From Apostichopus japonicus (lineage: Eukaryota > Echinodermata > Holothuroidea > Aspidochirotida > Stichopodidae), in contig NC_092575.1 in the NCBI RefSeq assembly GCF_037975245.1, forward strand, positions 2,485,001 to 2,549,000: DNA of 64,000 nucleotides. The letters run 5' to 3'. Shown in pieces: positions 39,996 to 52,500 of this stretch (position 1 is its first letter; each line of letters begins with the position of its first letter). Position numbers and translations under genes: made by a program. The notes under the pieces were generated by a model that had not been told where the DNA came from, made no database searches, and was given only the letters and a program-made list of their open reading frames with translations.

Positions 39996-42149
39996 GGGAC
40001 ACTTTGTGAATGATATTCTCCGATTTTCTTCCAATCGGATGACTGCTGTTTCTTTTGATAATGGTACTGTAGTCCGCTCAGGCCCATGAATATCAGGTAC
40101 ATTCCAAACAAGTTAAGCTCATAGTAGTGGTTCAAATGAGCCACAGTTGGCCTGTTATTACAAAACATATTGGCAGGTAGCTCAAGTGTGAAAATGAGAT
40201 TGTCTTTCAAGATGTTACCTAGAAGTGTAATAGAAAGTTATTTTGTAATCGTTATGTATCGAACAAGAAGGTTCATTAATCAGGGTTAATTCAAGCATTC
40301 TTTATTATTATTTTTTTTTCGGATTCGTAAGTAGTCAGGAAGTCTGGTAGTTAGAAAGTCTAGTCCAGTGGCCAGTCTGGGTAAGATTTACGTTTTACAA
40401 AGTTCCCAAATTGATTCAAAAGATAGAGAGAAATTTGAGGTGGAGAGAGAGAGAGAGTTGGTTTTGTTATGAGTTTGTTATATAACAAAACATGTGACAG
40501 ATATACAATTGAATTTAAAGGGCATTTTTCACTTCCTATGTCGTTTGTTAATAAATCAGTTACTGCTTTATCTTAGATCAGTTGTGATTTTATGGAGGAA
40601 AAAGCAAAGATGAATGGCCAGAATGGGAATCGGATCGGTGACCAACATGTCACAATCCCAGTGGTCAACCAACTGAGTTTAATCCAGCCATTGGTTGGCA
40701 GCAGTCCCTATAAATGACTTTACTCTTTCCATCGTCTAAAATTTCCCAGTTAGTTTTCTGTTACTCATTTACTTATATGTAAGTTTAGTTTTTGGATAGT
40801 TTAGACACAATTTTTAGTAGTTGATCAGCGTATTAGAACTATGCAAAGATGTTCAGATATAAAATTCACATTTTGTAATCAAGAATAAAGAAACTGTCCT
40901 TTTAAATACAGTAGTACTTTCAATATCCTTCAAGGTAATCCTGCATTGTCTAACCCAATATATTCTATGACCATTTATAAGTTTCCATAATGCACATGTC
41001 AGTTCAAAGCAGAGTTGAAATTACTGTTTCCACTAAATTCAAGTTTTAATTTTGATATATTATTTATTAATCTAATGTTCTTATCTTGCATGTTATAAAC
41101 GCATGCACTTAGCTAATGCACTTGTATGCATATTACAATCATATACTGTAAAACAAGGTAAAGTAGTTTGAAAAATTGAACTTTCACTCTACAGTATTTC
41201 TATAACGAAATTTTTGTGTGATATATTTCCTAATGTTACTTTCATTAAATTTAAAGTAATTTTCATTGTTTTCAAATTTCATTTAACTGCTTGCCATAAA
41301 AATAAAAATAAAAAGAATTTTGCATGTATGAAAGCCATATATAAACAAAGAAATGAGAATGTTATAAAATCTTCAAGAAGAGGGAAATATTTAAATCAGC
41401 AATCTCTTCTTTTTTCCCTTTTTTTTAGATAATGTATATTTTTAAAGGAGATAAAAACATGATTAAGAAAATGGTTCTTCTGTATTAGGGTAAAAATGGG
41501 CAACAGAAAATGTTACCAATTTAAGTGTTTGCATAATCATGAATATTCAGATTATAAGAGGGCGATCTAATTAAAGCATGCCAAAATTGGTATTCTGATA
41601 TTTACCAATTGTTTCTTTTCTTCTCTGTGTCAGATATGGGTTCCAGTCATTACAAAATAATCTAAATATTCCTGGAGAATCTTGTGGATATTTATGTCAG
41701 TTTATTATGTTCTTCGGTAGGTTAACAGGGTTATGCTCTCTCTGGTAATAGAGGGCGATATCTTAGAATAACAATAATCATTACACAATAACACAATGTG
41801 TTTGTGTATTACAATATGTAGGGGATATTTCATACAAGACAACGAGCATTGTCTTTTACTAATCTACCTGGTTCAACTGCGAATACTGTGTCCTTGCCAT
41901 TTTGTTTCGTAAGGTCTGGGGCAAGATTATAAAAAACAATGTAAACAAATATTACCGGTACTTAATATTGCAAAACTGGTCAAACTAAGACACATTTCAA
42001 ATTATCATCATAGTTTGCAGAGCCGTATACGGCTCTGATAGTTTGCAATGCCGCATCTACGGTTCTGATAGTTTGCCTACATTTTCGCCCCTCCCTTGGC
42101 AAATTCTTGGCTACGCGCCTGTTACATTGCCTAAATAAAAGCAGAAGTC
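39996..42149. other. Intergenic DNA
   Basis: No coding segment is recognised. It holds a tRNA-like fragment (40616-40692), a GA run (40441-40457) and, at 42005-42120, the right end of a GC-rich repeat (GCCTACATTTTCGCCCC, GGCTACGCGCCTG). Confidence 0.5.
40616..40692 (-). repeat. tRNA-like SINE head or tRNA pseudogene
   Basis: On the minus strand AACTCAGTTGG acts as an A box and GATCCGATTCCC as a B box. The acceptor ends are incomplete. Confidence 0.5.
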
Positions 42150-42253
42150 ACGAAAATCTGTCAACGAGTATAAAGAAGTTTGGTGGCATTTTGAGTTCCT
42201 ATAGCCAATAACAAACTATAAGGTTAACTGTAAGCTCTATATAGGGAGCTCCA

Positions 42254-43027
42254 CAAGGGCGGCGGAACGGGGGGGGGGCACAGGGGGCACGTGCCCCCCC
42301 ACTTTTCCTCAGATTAAAAATTTGCCCTTTTTCTACATAAAAATTTCTAAATAAAAAAGAGTTTACAAAGCGAAACCCACGTCGAATGAAATATTTCGGG
42401 AAGTTTTAAATGTTTACTACCACAGGCGTAGGAGCCCAATTTGATTTGGGGGGCTGTAACGACTTGCCCGAAAAATATTACCAAAATTTTTCGCGCGCTT
42501 CGCGCGCGTTCAACACGTTAATGTGCATATCATATAGGCATGCACCGGTTATTACATCGCATGCCTATAACATACAATCATTTGCCGTCTTATAACCCTT
42601 CTAAATTGGTTAGAATTATTGGCAAAGTCGTTACAATAATAATGATCATAATAATATCAGTTTAACCATTCAAAAACACATAGAAAATTACTTTTCTTTC
42701 AGTATTTTCACATATTTCATTTGCTTTCATGCATGTATCGATCGCGTGTGCAGGGACTTGGACTTTATAATGATTTCACCTCATTTTGTCTTTTTCCTTC
42801 TTTCCCAATTTGCACATTAGATACTGCAGTGCTAGTATGCATTGTTTCCTTGAGGGGGGGGGGGGGGGGGGTGGCGTTGATGGAGTGATGTGTATACGCA
42901 AATAAGATAATACAATAAGAGTTATAAAGGGTACTAAATATCAGGCTGCATCAGTCCAATCGAATTTCTGCAAAGTGCCCTTCGACGTTGGTGCCCCCCC
43001 AGATTGAAAGTGCTTCCGCCGCCCTTG
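42254..43027. mobile_element. hAT-type non-autonomous DNA transposon with 8-base target duplication
   Basis: Perfect 14-base terminal inverted repeats, CAAGGGCGGCGGAA and TTCCGCCGCCCTTG, are flanked on both sides by GAGCTCCA (42246-42253 and 43028-43035). The empty-site equivalent, GAGCGCCA, is at about 43347 in a paralogous segment. The interior carries a fragment of another GC-rich repeat from about 42422. Confidence 0.85.
42422..42560. repeat. GGCGTAGG-family fragment
   Basis: It carries AGGCGTAGGAGCC, CTGTAACGACTTGCCCGAAA and a CGCGCGCTTCGCGCGCG palindrome, as in 50960-51392. It is nested in the hAT element. Confidence 0.65.
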
Positions 43028-43254
43028 GAGCTCCATGAACAATACGTCACGGGTCCTAACCAATCATAAAACTTGGTAATGGTTGAAAAATAAAACAGAC
43101 AGTGCAGTACCTTCCTTGTATATATATTGCCATAAGTGTGAGCTTCCATGCTGTAAATGCTGACGATTTTTAACTATTGCTTATGATCTTATAGCCGATG
43201 TAATTCAAATGGTTGCCAACTTGTAATTAGATTCTTTATTGTGTCTTGTAAATG

Positions 43255-43521
43255 AAAAAAAAAGATCTATTAACAAGTATAAGGAAGTAACACGTTGAGT
43301 TCCTAGTCAATATCAAACTAAGGTTAATTGTAAGCTCTATATTGGGAGCGCCATAATCTACGTCACGGGACCTATACCAATCATAAAACTTGGTAATTGT
43401 CTAAACAAGTATATAGAATGTGCAGTATTTTCCTAATACCCTCATTTAGTGTTGACTCCCCATGTTGTATATGCTGACGGTTTTATCCATTGCTTATGAT
43501 CTTATAACCGATCTATTTAAA
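43255..43521 (+). promoter_or_regulatory. 5' flank (probable promoter/5' UTR) of the receptor gene
   Basis: This 270-base block directly before the ATG is the conserved unit shared with 42150-43225. No clear TATA box position can be assigned. Confidence 0.4.
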
Positions 43522-46500
43522 ATGGATGTCACTCTAATTGGATTCCTGTCGTTTTTCCTTCTTTGCGGAAATATTTTTCCAGGGAAAGGTGAGATATTTC
43601 CATCATTTTGGTTTCAGAATCAGCGACTTTTGATTACATTATTCTCAAACAGCAGCAAGTAAGGTATTACCGGCTTCTTGGTCATACATACCGTTCAGTG
43701 TGCAAGAGACAATACAAGTAGGGTCGTTCTTAGACAATGGCACTTAGCGAGAGAGATCTGGGGGCTGGGAACCGTTGCGCGGTCACTTAAGTGTCTGCAT
43801 GCAGTAGTTTTTGTGCTGATTTTCAAACCGTATAATACGTATTGAGAATATGAAATAGTTTATTCTTTCATTTCAATGTTGTGTTACGTATGTGTCTCAG
43901 ACGAAAGACATACGATTTAAACGTTCTCTGCTAAGAACACACAGTTAAAAATTAATGTTTTTTACGTTAGCGACTTCACTGAGCTGAGAGCTTGTCACTA
44001 TATTCTCATGAAAACGCTGTAAACATTTTTTATATAGACTCTCCCTGCAGACAGCGTGCTGCAGATGATAAGAATATATAATTGCATGTGTCTGAGTAAG
44101 GGGGGGGGTGGGGGGGTGAGCCATGAGGTGGTGTTACTGGTGTAAGATAAGAGAGGAGCATGGCAGAGTCAAGCAGCCGGCCCCTCGATGCGGACAAATA
44201 TATAAACCTCCTGTTTGTATTCCCAATTTTGTTGTCACCTATGAAATAAGATAAACTATTGTTTTTCCCATTTTCCCCGATCCCCCCTGTATCTTCCCGG
44301 GTCTCTAATTCATCCCGGGCCCAGGGACGGTATAGCTTCCTGATACTCTCGTACTAAGCGTAGGTTGGCATATGCCACCAGATACACACCCTCAGGTTAA
44401 GTACTTGACTGGTTTGTGTAGAAGGTAACAATGGTGGCTTCATACACAATGTTTCAAGAGCTACGTTACTGATGAATTGCTCCCACCCCCACCACCCCAT
44501 CTGCACCCCACACACACATTTTACCAGTTGTCATTAGCAATATTTGTGTTTACACCAAATAAGAAACACACTTCCTTATCATGTACAACTTTTCAATTTC
44601 TGTTTTTTTTTCTGTTGTCATTTAAAAACAAATTAATTTGTTTTGTTAAGGCATGGACGATTATATATATGGAGGACTAGCGAGCGTTCTTGCTCGTAAC
44701 TGCAAAAAGTGCACTGTAATGGTATTCCCCTGTTTGTTGGATTGGTTCAAATGGTTCATTCTAAATAAACTTGTGACAACAGTCTACATACATGTATACG
44801 CATAGGCGTATAGTAGCCCAATTTGACTTGGGAGGGGGGGGGGGGGCTGTAACGACTTGCCCGAAAAATATATCCAACATTTTTAGCATTCAACATGTTA
44901 ATGTGCATTTAGGCATGTATCGGTTATTACATCGCATGCCAATTACATACAATCATTTTCCGTGTTAATACCCTTCTATATTGGTTACAATATTTGGGCA
45001 AGTCGTTACAATATGATGATGATAATAATATCAGTTTAACCATTGAAAACACATTGCAATTTATTTTTCTTTCAGTAGGTGCCCGAAACTTTATATTAGG
45101 CTATGTACGGTCACAATGGTTACACTTGAGTGGGTGTCTATACATGGCTGCAACATATTTTTATAATTAGTAGGTCTATCTTCCAGTGTCAATATAAATT
45201 TATTGCGGAGGAATTTTAATACGTTTACGAGAAAAAACCCCAATCTATTCATTCGTTGATAGCGTGACTTTCTTGATTATTATATTTACATAAAAGCATA
45301 GCCTGTCTTAGTGTTCAGATTCTGCTTCTATAGCTTACAGAGTTAACTTTGCCAGTGTCTATATGCTTACCATTATAGAAAATTAACGGAGCAGTTAACC
45401 GCGTTCCTTGTGGGTAAATATTTTTTCCGCTTGAATTTTCCCCTTTTAATCTATCGACAATTTATGTCACAAAATAGGAGTGGACTGACATTGACAGTTA
45501 GTAGACGTAGATGTCAGAGAATTTTTTTGTTAGTTATAACGTTTTCTAACAGTGCATAACCATGATATATTACGTATGTACAACTTTATGGACCTGTATA
45601 TTTAGTTTTGCCCTCCCCCCCCTTTTTATTTTAAGTGAAACATTCAGATAGACTCCACTACCCAGTCGTTCATTTAGCAAAACATGTCAACTGTTTTCTT
45701 TTCTCTATAGAAAATTTAATTTTCTCGTTTTACTTTTGTAAGGGACCAGACTCAACAAGTTATCTTATACTTCTGGTCGCGCTGCCTCATTGTGATATCT
45801 TTGTATTTATTATTTTTTTATTAACTTTATTCGTAACCAGGGGTCCTGTCACTGGTAAACCAGTGTTCTCCCCAGGATCCCTGCACATATAAAACATACA
45901 AAATATAACAAATAGAACACATAAATAAATACAGAAAATAGATATAAAAAAATAAAAAATAAAAAATAAAAAATAAAAAATAAAAAATAAAAAAATATAT
46001 ATATATAAAAATAAAAATCTAATTCGATTTCAAAGCCAGGCCATTTCTAATTGCACATTTTAGTTTATTTTTAAAGGTATCAGTGTTATTGCACATACGA
46101 ATATGCCGAGGCAGTGCATTCCATTGATTAACCCCATGGCAAGTTTGACGACGTCTCCCCCAAATAGTGTTGGAATATGGAAGGCAGAAACCACCAGAGG
46201 TAGAAGCTCTTGTGGCAGATTCACTCGAGGAGACATGGGCATACTTGTCACAGAGATAGTCAGGAGCAGCTGCTATGTGGATTTTATGCATAAAAACCTG
46301 ACGGTGATAATTCCATCTTTGCTCTATAGGGATCCAGGATAGAGCTGAGAGAACATCAGCTGTAGGTGCAGTCCTAGGAAGATCTAGAATAATCCGACCA
46401 GCTCTTCCTTGCAGAGATACCAGACACTTTTTATACTTGGCACAGGTGTTAGACCAGGTACAACTAGCATAATCAAAGTGGGGGCTTATCAAACTATTGT

Positions 46501-49500
46501 ACACCATAATCCTGTATTTGTGTGGAAGATACTTCTTAACCCTCCCAAGTATCCCAAGACGGCAGGATATTTTCTTGCAAATCATAGATAAATGGTCTTT
46601 GAAAGTTAAGGTACTGTCCAAAAGCACCCCAAGGTACCTAAAAACATGAACCTGTTCTATATCATGTGAGTCATAATGGAGAATGAGAGGGTCAGCTCTC
46701 TTCATCATGGTTGGTGTGCCAAAAAGCATACTTTTGGTCTTTTTTACATTCAAAGTCAATTTGTTTTTGACCAGCCACTTGCCAATCAGAATAAGATCTG
46801 TAGAGAGAACCTGCTGTATTTCACATATTTTCTCAGAGCTATAAATAACAGCTGTGTCATCTGCATATAAAATTGCCTGGCTTTCACTTGTGGCAGATGG
46901 AAGATCATTTATGTATATAGGTAATAGTAATGGCCCAATGATAGATCCCTGTGGAACGCCAAATGCAATTCCCATCATATCTGAATACTGGTTCTCAATC
47001 TGAACAATTTGGTATCTGCCCGCAAGATAAGAGCCGAACCAATCCAATGCAGAGTCAACAACTCCATATGACCGAAGTTTGTCAAGCAAGATGTCATGAT
47101 CAACTGTATCAAAAGCTTTTTTAAAGTCAAGGAACAAGATGCCAGTGTAGTTCTTTCTTCCACAGGCACCGTCCATGTTTGACAAAATATCATCAACCAC
47201 ATAGCTGAGAGCCGTAGTAGTGGAGTAACCAGGTCTGAAGCCTGATTGCCATTTGTTAAGGATCTTGTTACTAGTTAGATACTGATACAGTTGATCATGA
47301 ACAACTCTTTCCAAGATTTTTGACACAACTGGCAGAACTGAAATAGGTCTATAATTGTCGACCTGACCGCGTGTCCCATCTTTGAAAACTGGTGAGACCT
47401 TGGCAGTCTTCCAGTCAGAAGGGAAAACCCCATGAGAGAGTGTATGAACAAATGTATATCATTGCGGTATATTGGCAGAAATAAACGAAAAGAAACTGTT
47501 CATTTTGAGTTGGTTATATTTTATAATTTCGTATTTATTCACACAAGACAACACACCCACACACACAAATGATTCATAAGAAACTGCACTCCGTTTTTAG
47601 TGAATTCAATCACATTTGTGTCTTACAAAGTTAGAAAAGCACTAGCTACTGTTTTCAGTGGGCGGCGGAAGTATATTGAATCTCCGGGGAAGAGATGGGG
47701 GTGGGGGTGGGGTGAGCGGGGGGGGGGGGACGAGTGGAACACGAACCTTATGAAGTAGTGTGTTTTGGTTTTGATGGGGTACAACGTTACCTTGAAACAT
47801 TACCGTATGAAGAAAGCACAGCAAATATGCACTTATAATTTACCAACAGAGGAACTTTTCAACCACGAGTACGTTAAAAAAAAAAAATTACAGCACTCAC
47901 TCATTAACAAACAGGGACCATTCTTCTGTTTTGAAAAGAAAAGATAGGAGAAGAGGTCACGCACCCCACCAACGTACCCCGTAACGTACCCCGCCAACGT
48001 ACCCCGCCAACGTACCCCGCATGTACCCCTCAACGTACCCCGCCAACGTACCCCGCCAACGTACCCCGCCAACGTAACAGTGTCACGGTAGCCCATGGAT
48101 TTACAATCCACACTTTCCCGCTCATTATAATCACTGACGGACCAAGGTATAAACACATCGGTGCACGGAATGATTAAAACACATTTCCTCCTTTTGTTCA
48201 GCTTCAGATCAAACGTTGACCAGTTCCTCCGGTACATTCTCTACACCATCTTATCCTATTCCCTATGAACCTAATTTGACTTGTACATGGCATCTGGTGG
48301 CTCCTATCGGCATGTCAATCGAGCTCATATTCGATGTCGTTGATCTTCAAGATCAAAATGGCGAACGCGTTGTCTTGATACGATAGAGGTAATGAATATT
48401 TATTTTTACACTACTACTAATGAATATTTATATTTACACTACTCATTAATGAATATGTATATTTACACTAATACTATTTTGTTTTCCACTGTCCTTTCAT
48501 AAAGACAAAAAGCAATTGAGTATGTCCTGATTTTTTTCTTGTGTGTGGTTGGGGGGGGGGGGTTGTGTGGGTTGGGGGAGGGGGTGGGGAAAGGGTGCGG
48601 GATGAGAGACATAAACGATTCCAAAACGTATTGGGGTCGCTGAAATAGTTGGAGAATGATTCACATAGTGGATGATGTTAAAGTTGCAAAAAAGGACAAT
48701 GTTGTCCAACTGTATCAGCCACTTCATTTCTAGTATGCTGTTTAGGCTTGGAATTCATACTTTTTCTGAAAATATGGATGTACCAGTAAAAAAGAAGCAT
48801 TGCTGATGACCGTGTACTATGCGCGTCTGATCTCACAAAGTTGGACAAAACTCTTCGGGAGCTGAATCATCGATATAACATGAAAAATGACAAATCAATT
48901 CCATTTACTTTTATCAGGTTTTTGATGGACCACCTGGATCTTCTGCGCTCACATTTCCATTTTGTGGAGATGGACCAATATGGCCGCAACATCCGATTCG
49001 ATTCCTTTCTTCGTCTAATCAGTTATCGGTGACCATTAAAACTGATAGCATTGATAACGGAATGGGGTTTCAAGCTCGTTATACACATGGTAAGAATAAT
49101 TATATAACCGACATAATCGTATGCATTGATTCATAATACGCTTAAGAGACCTACATAGATATATGATATAGTCGAGGATATAGACATGTAAAAATGAACC
49201 TTGAGACATTTTTGTCGTCATGCAGATAATCGACACACCAAGTTTGGCAATTGTTTTTAAACCGTAATTTGATGACATGCTTCAAAGCACATGATACTGT
49301 TAGCATGAATATCTTGTAACTGTTAGATAAAGCATAGGAACTTGTTCATGCTGCCAGTACTAGTGCTTCATAGCACATGATACTGTTAGCATGAATATCT
49401 TGTTATAAGATAAAGTATAGGAACTTGTTCATGCTGCCAGTACTAGTGCTGCAGAGCACATGGTACTGTTAGCATGAATATTTTGTTACTGTAAGATAAA

Positions 49501-52500
49501 GCATATGAACTTATTCATGCTGCCAGTACTAGTGCTTCATAGCACATGATACTGTTAGCATGAATATCTTGTTATAAGATAAAGTATAGGAACTTGTTCA
49601 TGCTGCCAGTACTAGTGCTTCATAGCACATGGCACTGTTAGCATGAATATATTGTAACTGTTAGATAAAGCATATGAACTTGTTCATACTGCCAGTCTGA
49701 GGCCTACTAGTGCTTCAAAGCACATGATATTGTTAGCATGAATATCTTGTTACTGTTAGATAAAGCATATGAACTTGTTCATGCTGTCAGTACTAGTGCT
49801 TCATAGCACATGGCACTGTTAGCATGAATATATTGTAACTGTTAGATAAAGCATATGAACTTGTTCATACTGCCAGTCTGAGGCCTACTAGTGCTTCAAA
49901 GCACATGATATTGTTAGCATGAATATCTTGTAACTGTTAGATAAAGCATATGAACTTGTTCATACTGCCAGTCTGAGGCCTACTAGTGCTTCAAAGCACA
50001 TGATACTGTTAGCATGAATATCTTGTTATAAGATAAAGTATAGGAACTTGTTCATGCTGCCAGTACTAGTGCTTCATAGCACATGATACTGTAAGCATGA
50101 ATATCTTGTTACTGTTAGATAAAGCATAGGAACTTGTTCCCGCTGCCAGTACTAGTGCTTCGAATCATTGTATGAAAGGACAGTATAGATTGGTATATAT
50201 TAGCTTTAGAGAATCTTCCGGCTGGCTGAATCTATATCATATCTACAGGTGCGTATCCAGGGGGGGGGGTGTTGGGGGCGCGCGCCCCCCGGGTAAGGAA
50301 AAGAGGAGAGAAAAAAAAGAGAAGAAAAAAGGGAAAAGGAGGGGAAAAAAGAAAAGGAGGAGAGGAAGGAAGGGAAAAGAAAAAGAAAAAAGAGAGAAAA
50401 AGGAGAAAAGGAGGGAGTAGAAGATAGCCAAGACCTCGGGAAGAGAAAGATCCCTATTATATACACAGGGTAGCCAGTGACAGATCAAGGATTACGGAGG
50501 GGGTGTGCGCCTCACCCTACCCCTTACCCCGACAACTCCATTTTTGACGTTTCCGTTTTTCCTCTCTCACTAATGTACTTGAACTCGACCGAGTCGTCGG
50601 GGAACATAACGCATTTCGGGAAGGGGGCGACCGCCCCCCCCCCGAGCAAATTTTCTTTATGACATCGCTAGTAATTTCAAAATAGACAATGCTTAGATGC
50701 AACTTACAAGGCCTGGGAAGTGTCATTTCCAGCGATCTGGGAGGCATTTTCGGCCAAAATTTTTCTTGTACGCTTCGCGCCAACTCATGGTGGCGCTTCG
50801 CTTAGATAGTTTGCCTACAGGCTTCGCCCTCCCTTGGCAATTACTCGCTACACGCCTGTTCGAATTTGTAAAGCAAAGAGCAGATATAACATCATATCAA
50901 TGAGCATTGAAATGCATGTTCCACGATGTACAGCCTCAAAAACTGTCAATGTGTGTAGTCAAAGGCGTAGGAGCCAGATTGGATTTGGGGGCTGTAATGA
51001 CTTGCCCGAAAAAAAAGCCAAAATTTTTCGCGCGCAAAGCGCGCATTCAACATGTCGATGCCAATAACATATAGGCAAGATCGCTCATTACATTGTATGG
51101 CATCGTGTACCGCACGGTCCGTCAAAGTTGCACAGTATACCGCCGGATGCTAATGTAAACAACCAAATGTCTTATGTAGATGGAGAAAAACCATACAGAT
51201 CCATTTATGTCAAAACTCTCTTTTACAGTAGTAATGTCGGCCAAGCTTACAACTTTATTTCAATTACCAAGGAGATCATTTTAAGCTATTCATTGCTATT
51301 TATTTTTCTTTCAGTAGGTGCCCAAAAAAAATGGGAAAACAATTGGGGGGGGGGGGCTGCAGCCCCCGCCTCCTACGGGACCTACGCCTATGAGTGAAGT
51401 GTTCGGTTTCGATATACCTCATATCGGAAATATCTCCTATTTTTCTGTTCCTTCAACCAAGTTTTGTAAAAGCCATTATAAGAGGTTGCAATATTTCTAC
51501 ACCAAGAAATTAACTGTGTCGGAATTTTCCAAAATCTCCTCACCAACATTCTTCATCATACTTTCCTCTACTCGTTCAATTTTGACCTGTCTGTTAGGGG
51601 TTCAAGGAGGTTTTTCTATATTGGTTGTCTATAGATTGAATTTTCTGCAACATTATGGCTATGTTTTCAAGTGATTTTATTCACGAGAAAAGTCAATTTT
51701 CAAATTCTCAACAAGTAATGGCTTAAAACCTTGAAAAGTCGGGCTTTCGGATATTGTGGGCCGTGACGTAGAATAACCTACAAAAGCAATGATCCATAGG
51801 ACATGCAATCAGGTCGAACATGATGTGTGACTGGTGACAATCTTCAAAAAGGTTATGAATGGAAAAAACTTTTGGGAAATACTTGGTTCTCAGGCAAAAG
51901 TGTACATCTGGTTGCTCATTTTCAAGCCCGAGAAGTGCCATTTCCGGTGATCTGGGGGGGTATCAAAACCAAAAATTTTCTTGTACGCTCCGCGCCAACC
52001 GATGGTGGCGCTCCGCTTAGATAGTAATTCGCGCCCCCCGGGTTAGAAAATCCTGGATACGCGCCTGATCTATATCATATCTTTATCATGAATATTCATT
52101 TGCTCCTTTATAGATCTTTATATCGTCACAATAATGCAAAATGCTTTTAAACATTTTGTTTCAACTTGAATTATCTTTACAGTTCAACCAAGAACCGAGT
52201 ACATTGCAGCGATTGGTGTAGAGAGCACGGATATTATACAGTTCACCAGATTTAGTGTACATATTCCTCGACAGCCGCTAGCAGTCTCGACTCGTCCATC
52301 AGCTTTGACCTTTGACCACATCAGTGATTTCTTCTATTACACGGATACACAAGAGAAGTTCATTGCTCGAGTTCATATTGGTGGTAGCAGCTCTTCAGAC
52401 ATTTTGATAACAGATGCCGTCGACAGTAAGTTCAATTGGTACCATTTTTTTCTATGTTTGGGTAATGTCATGTCCCACTTCCGAGCACTCGTATTGACAG

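Larger units (their letters stand above)
42150..43225 (+). pseudogene. Decayed duplicate of the receptor's promoter and first exon, split by the hAT element
   Basis: Sequence at 42160-42253 joined to 43036-43215 parallels 43255-43540. Shared blocks include GTAAGCTCTATAT, GTCACGGG, CCAATCATAAAACTTGGTAA and TTGCTTATGATCTTATA. The position equal to the real start reads ATG followed by four codons and TAA, so the signal peptide is destroyed. Confidence 0.7.

Noticed and set aside
49275-50165. CRISPR-like regular repeats
   Set aside because: Whole units repeat without unique spacers, and this is an animal genome.
50172-50466. Lys/Arg/Glu-rich and Ser/Phe-rich frames
   Set aside because: Translation of a purine tract in both strands; low complexity.
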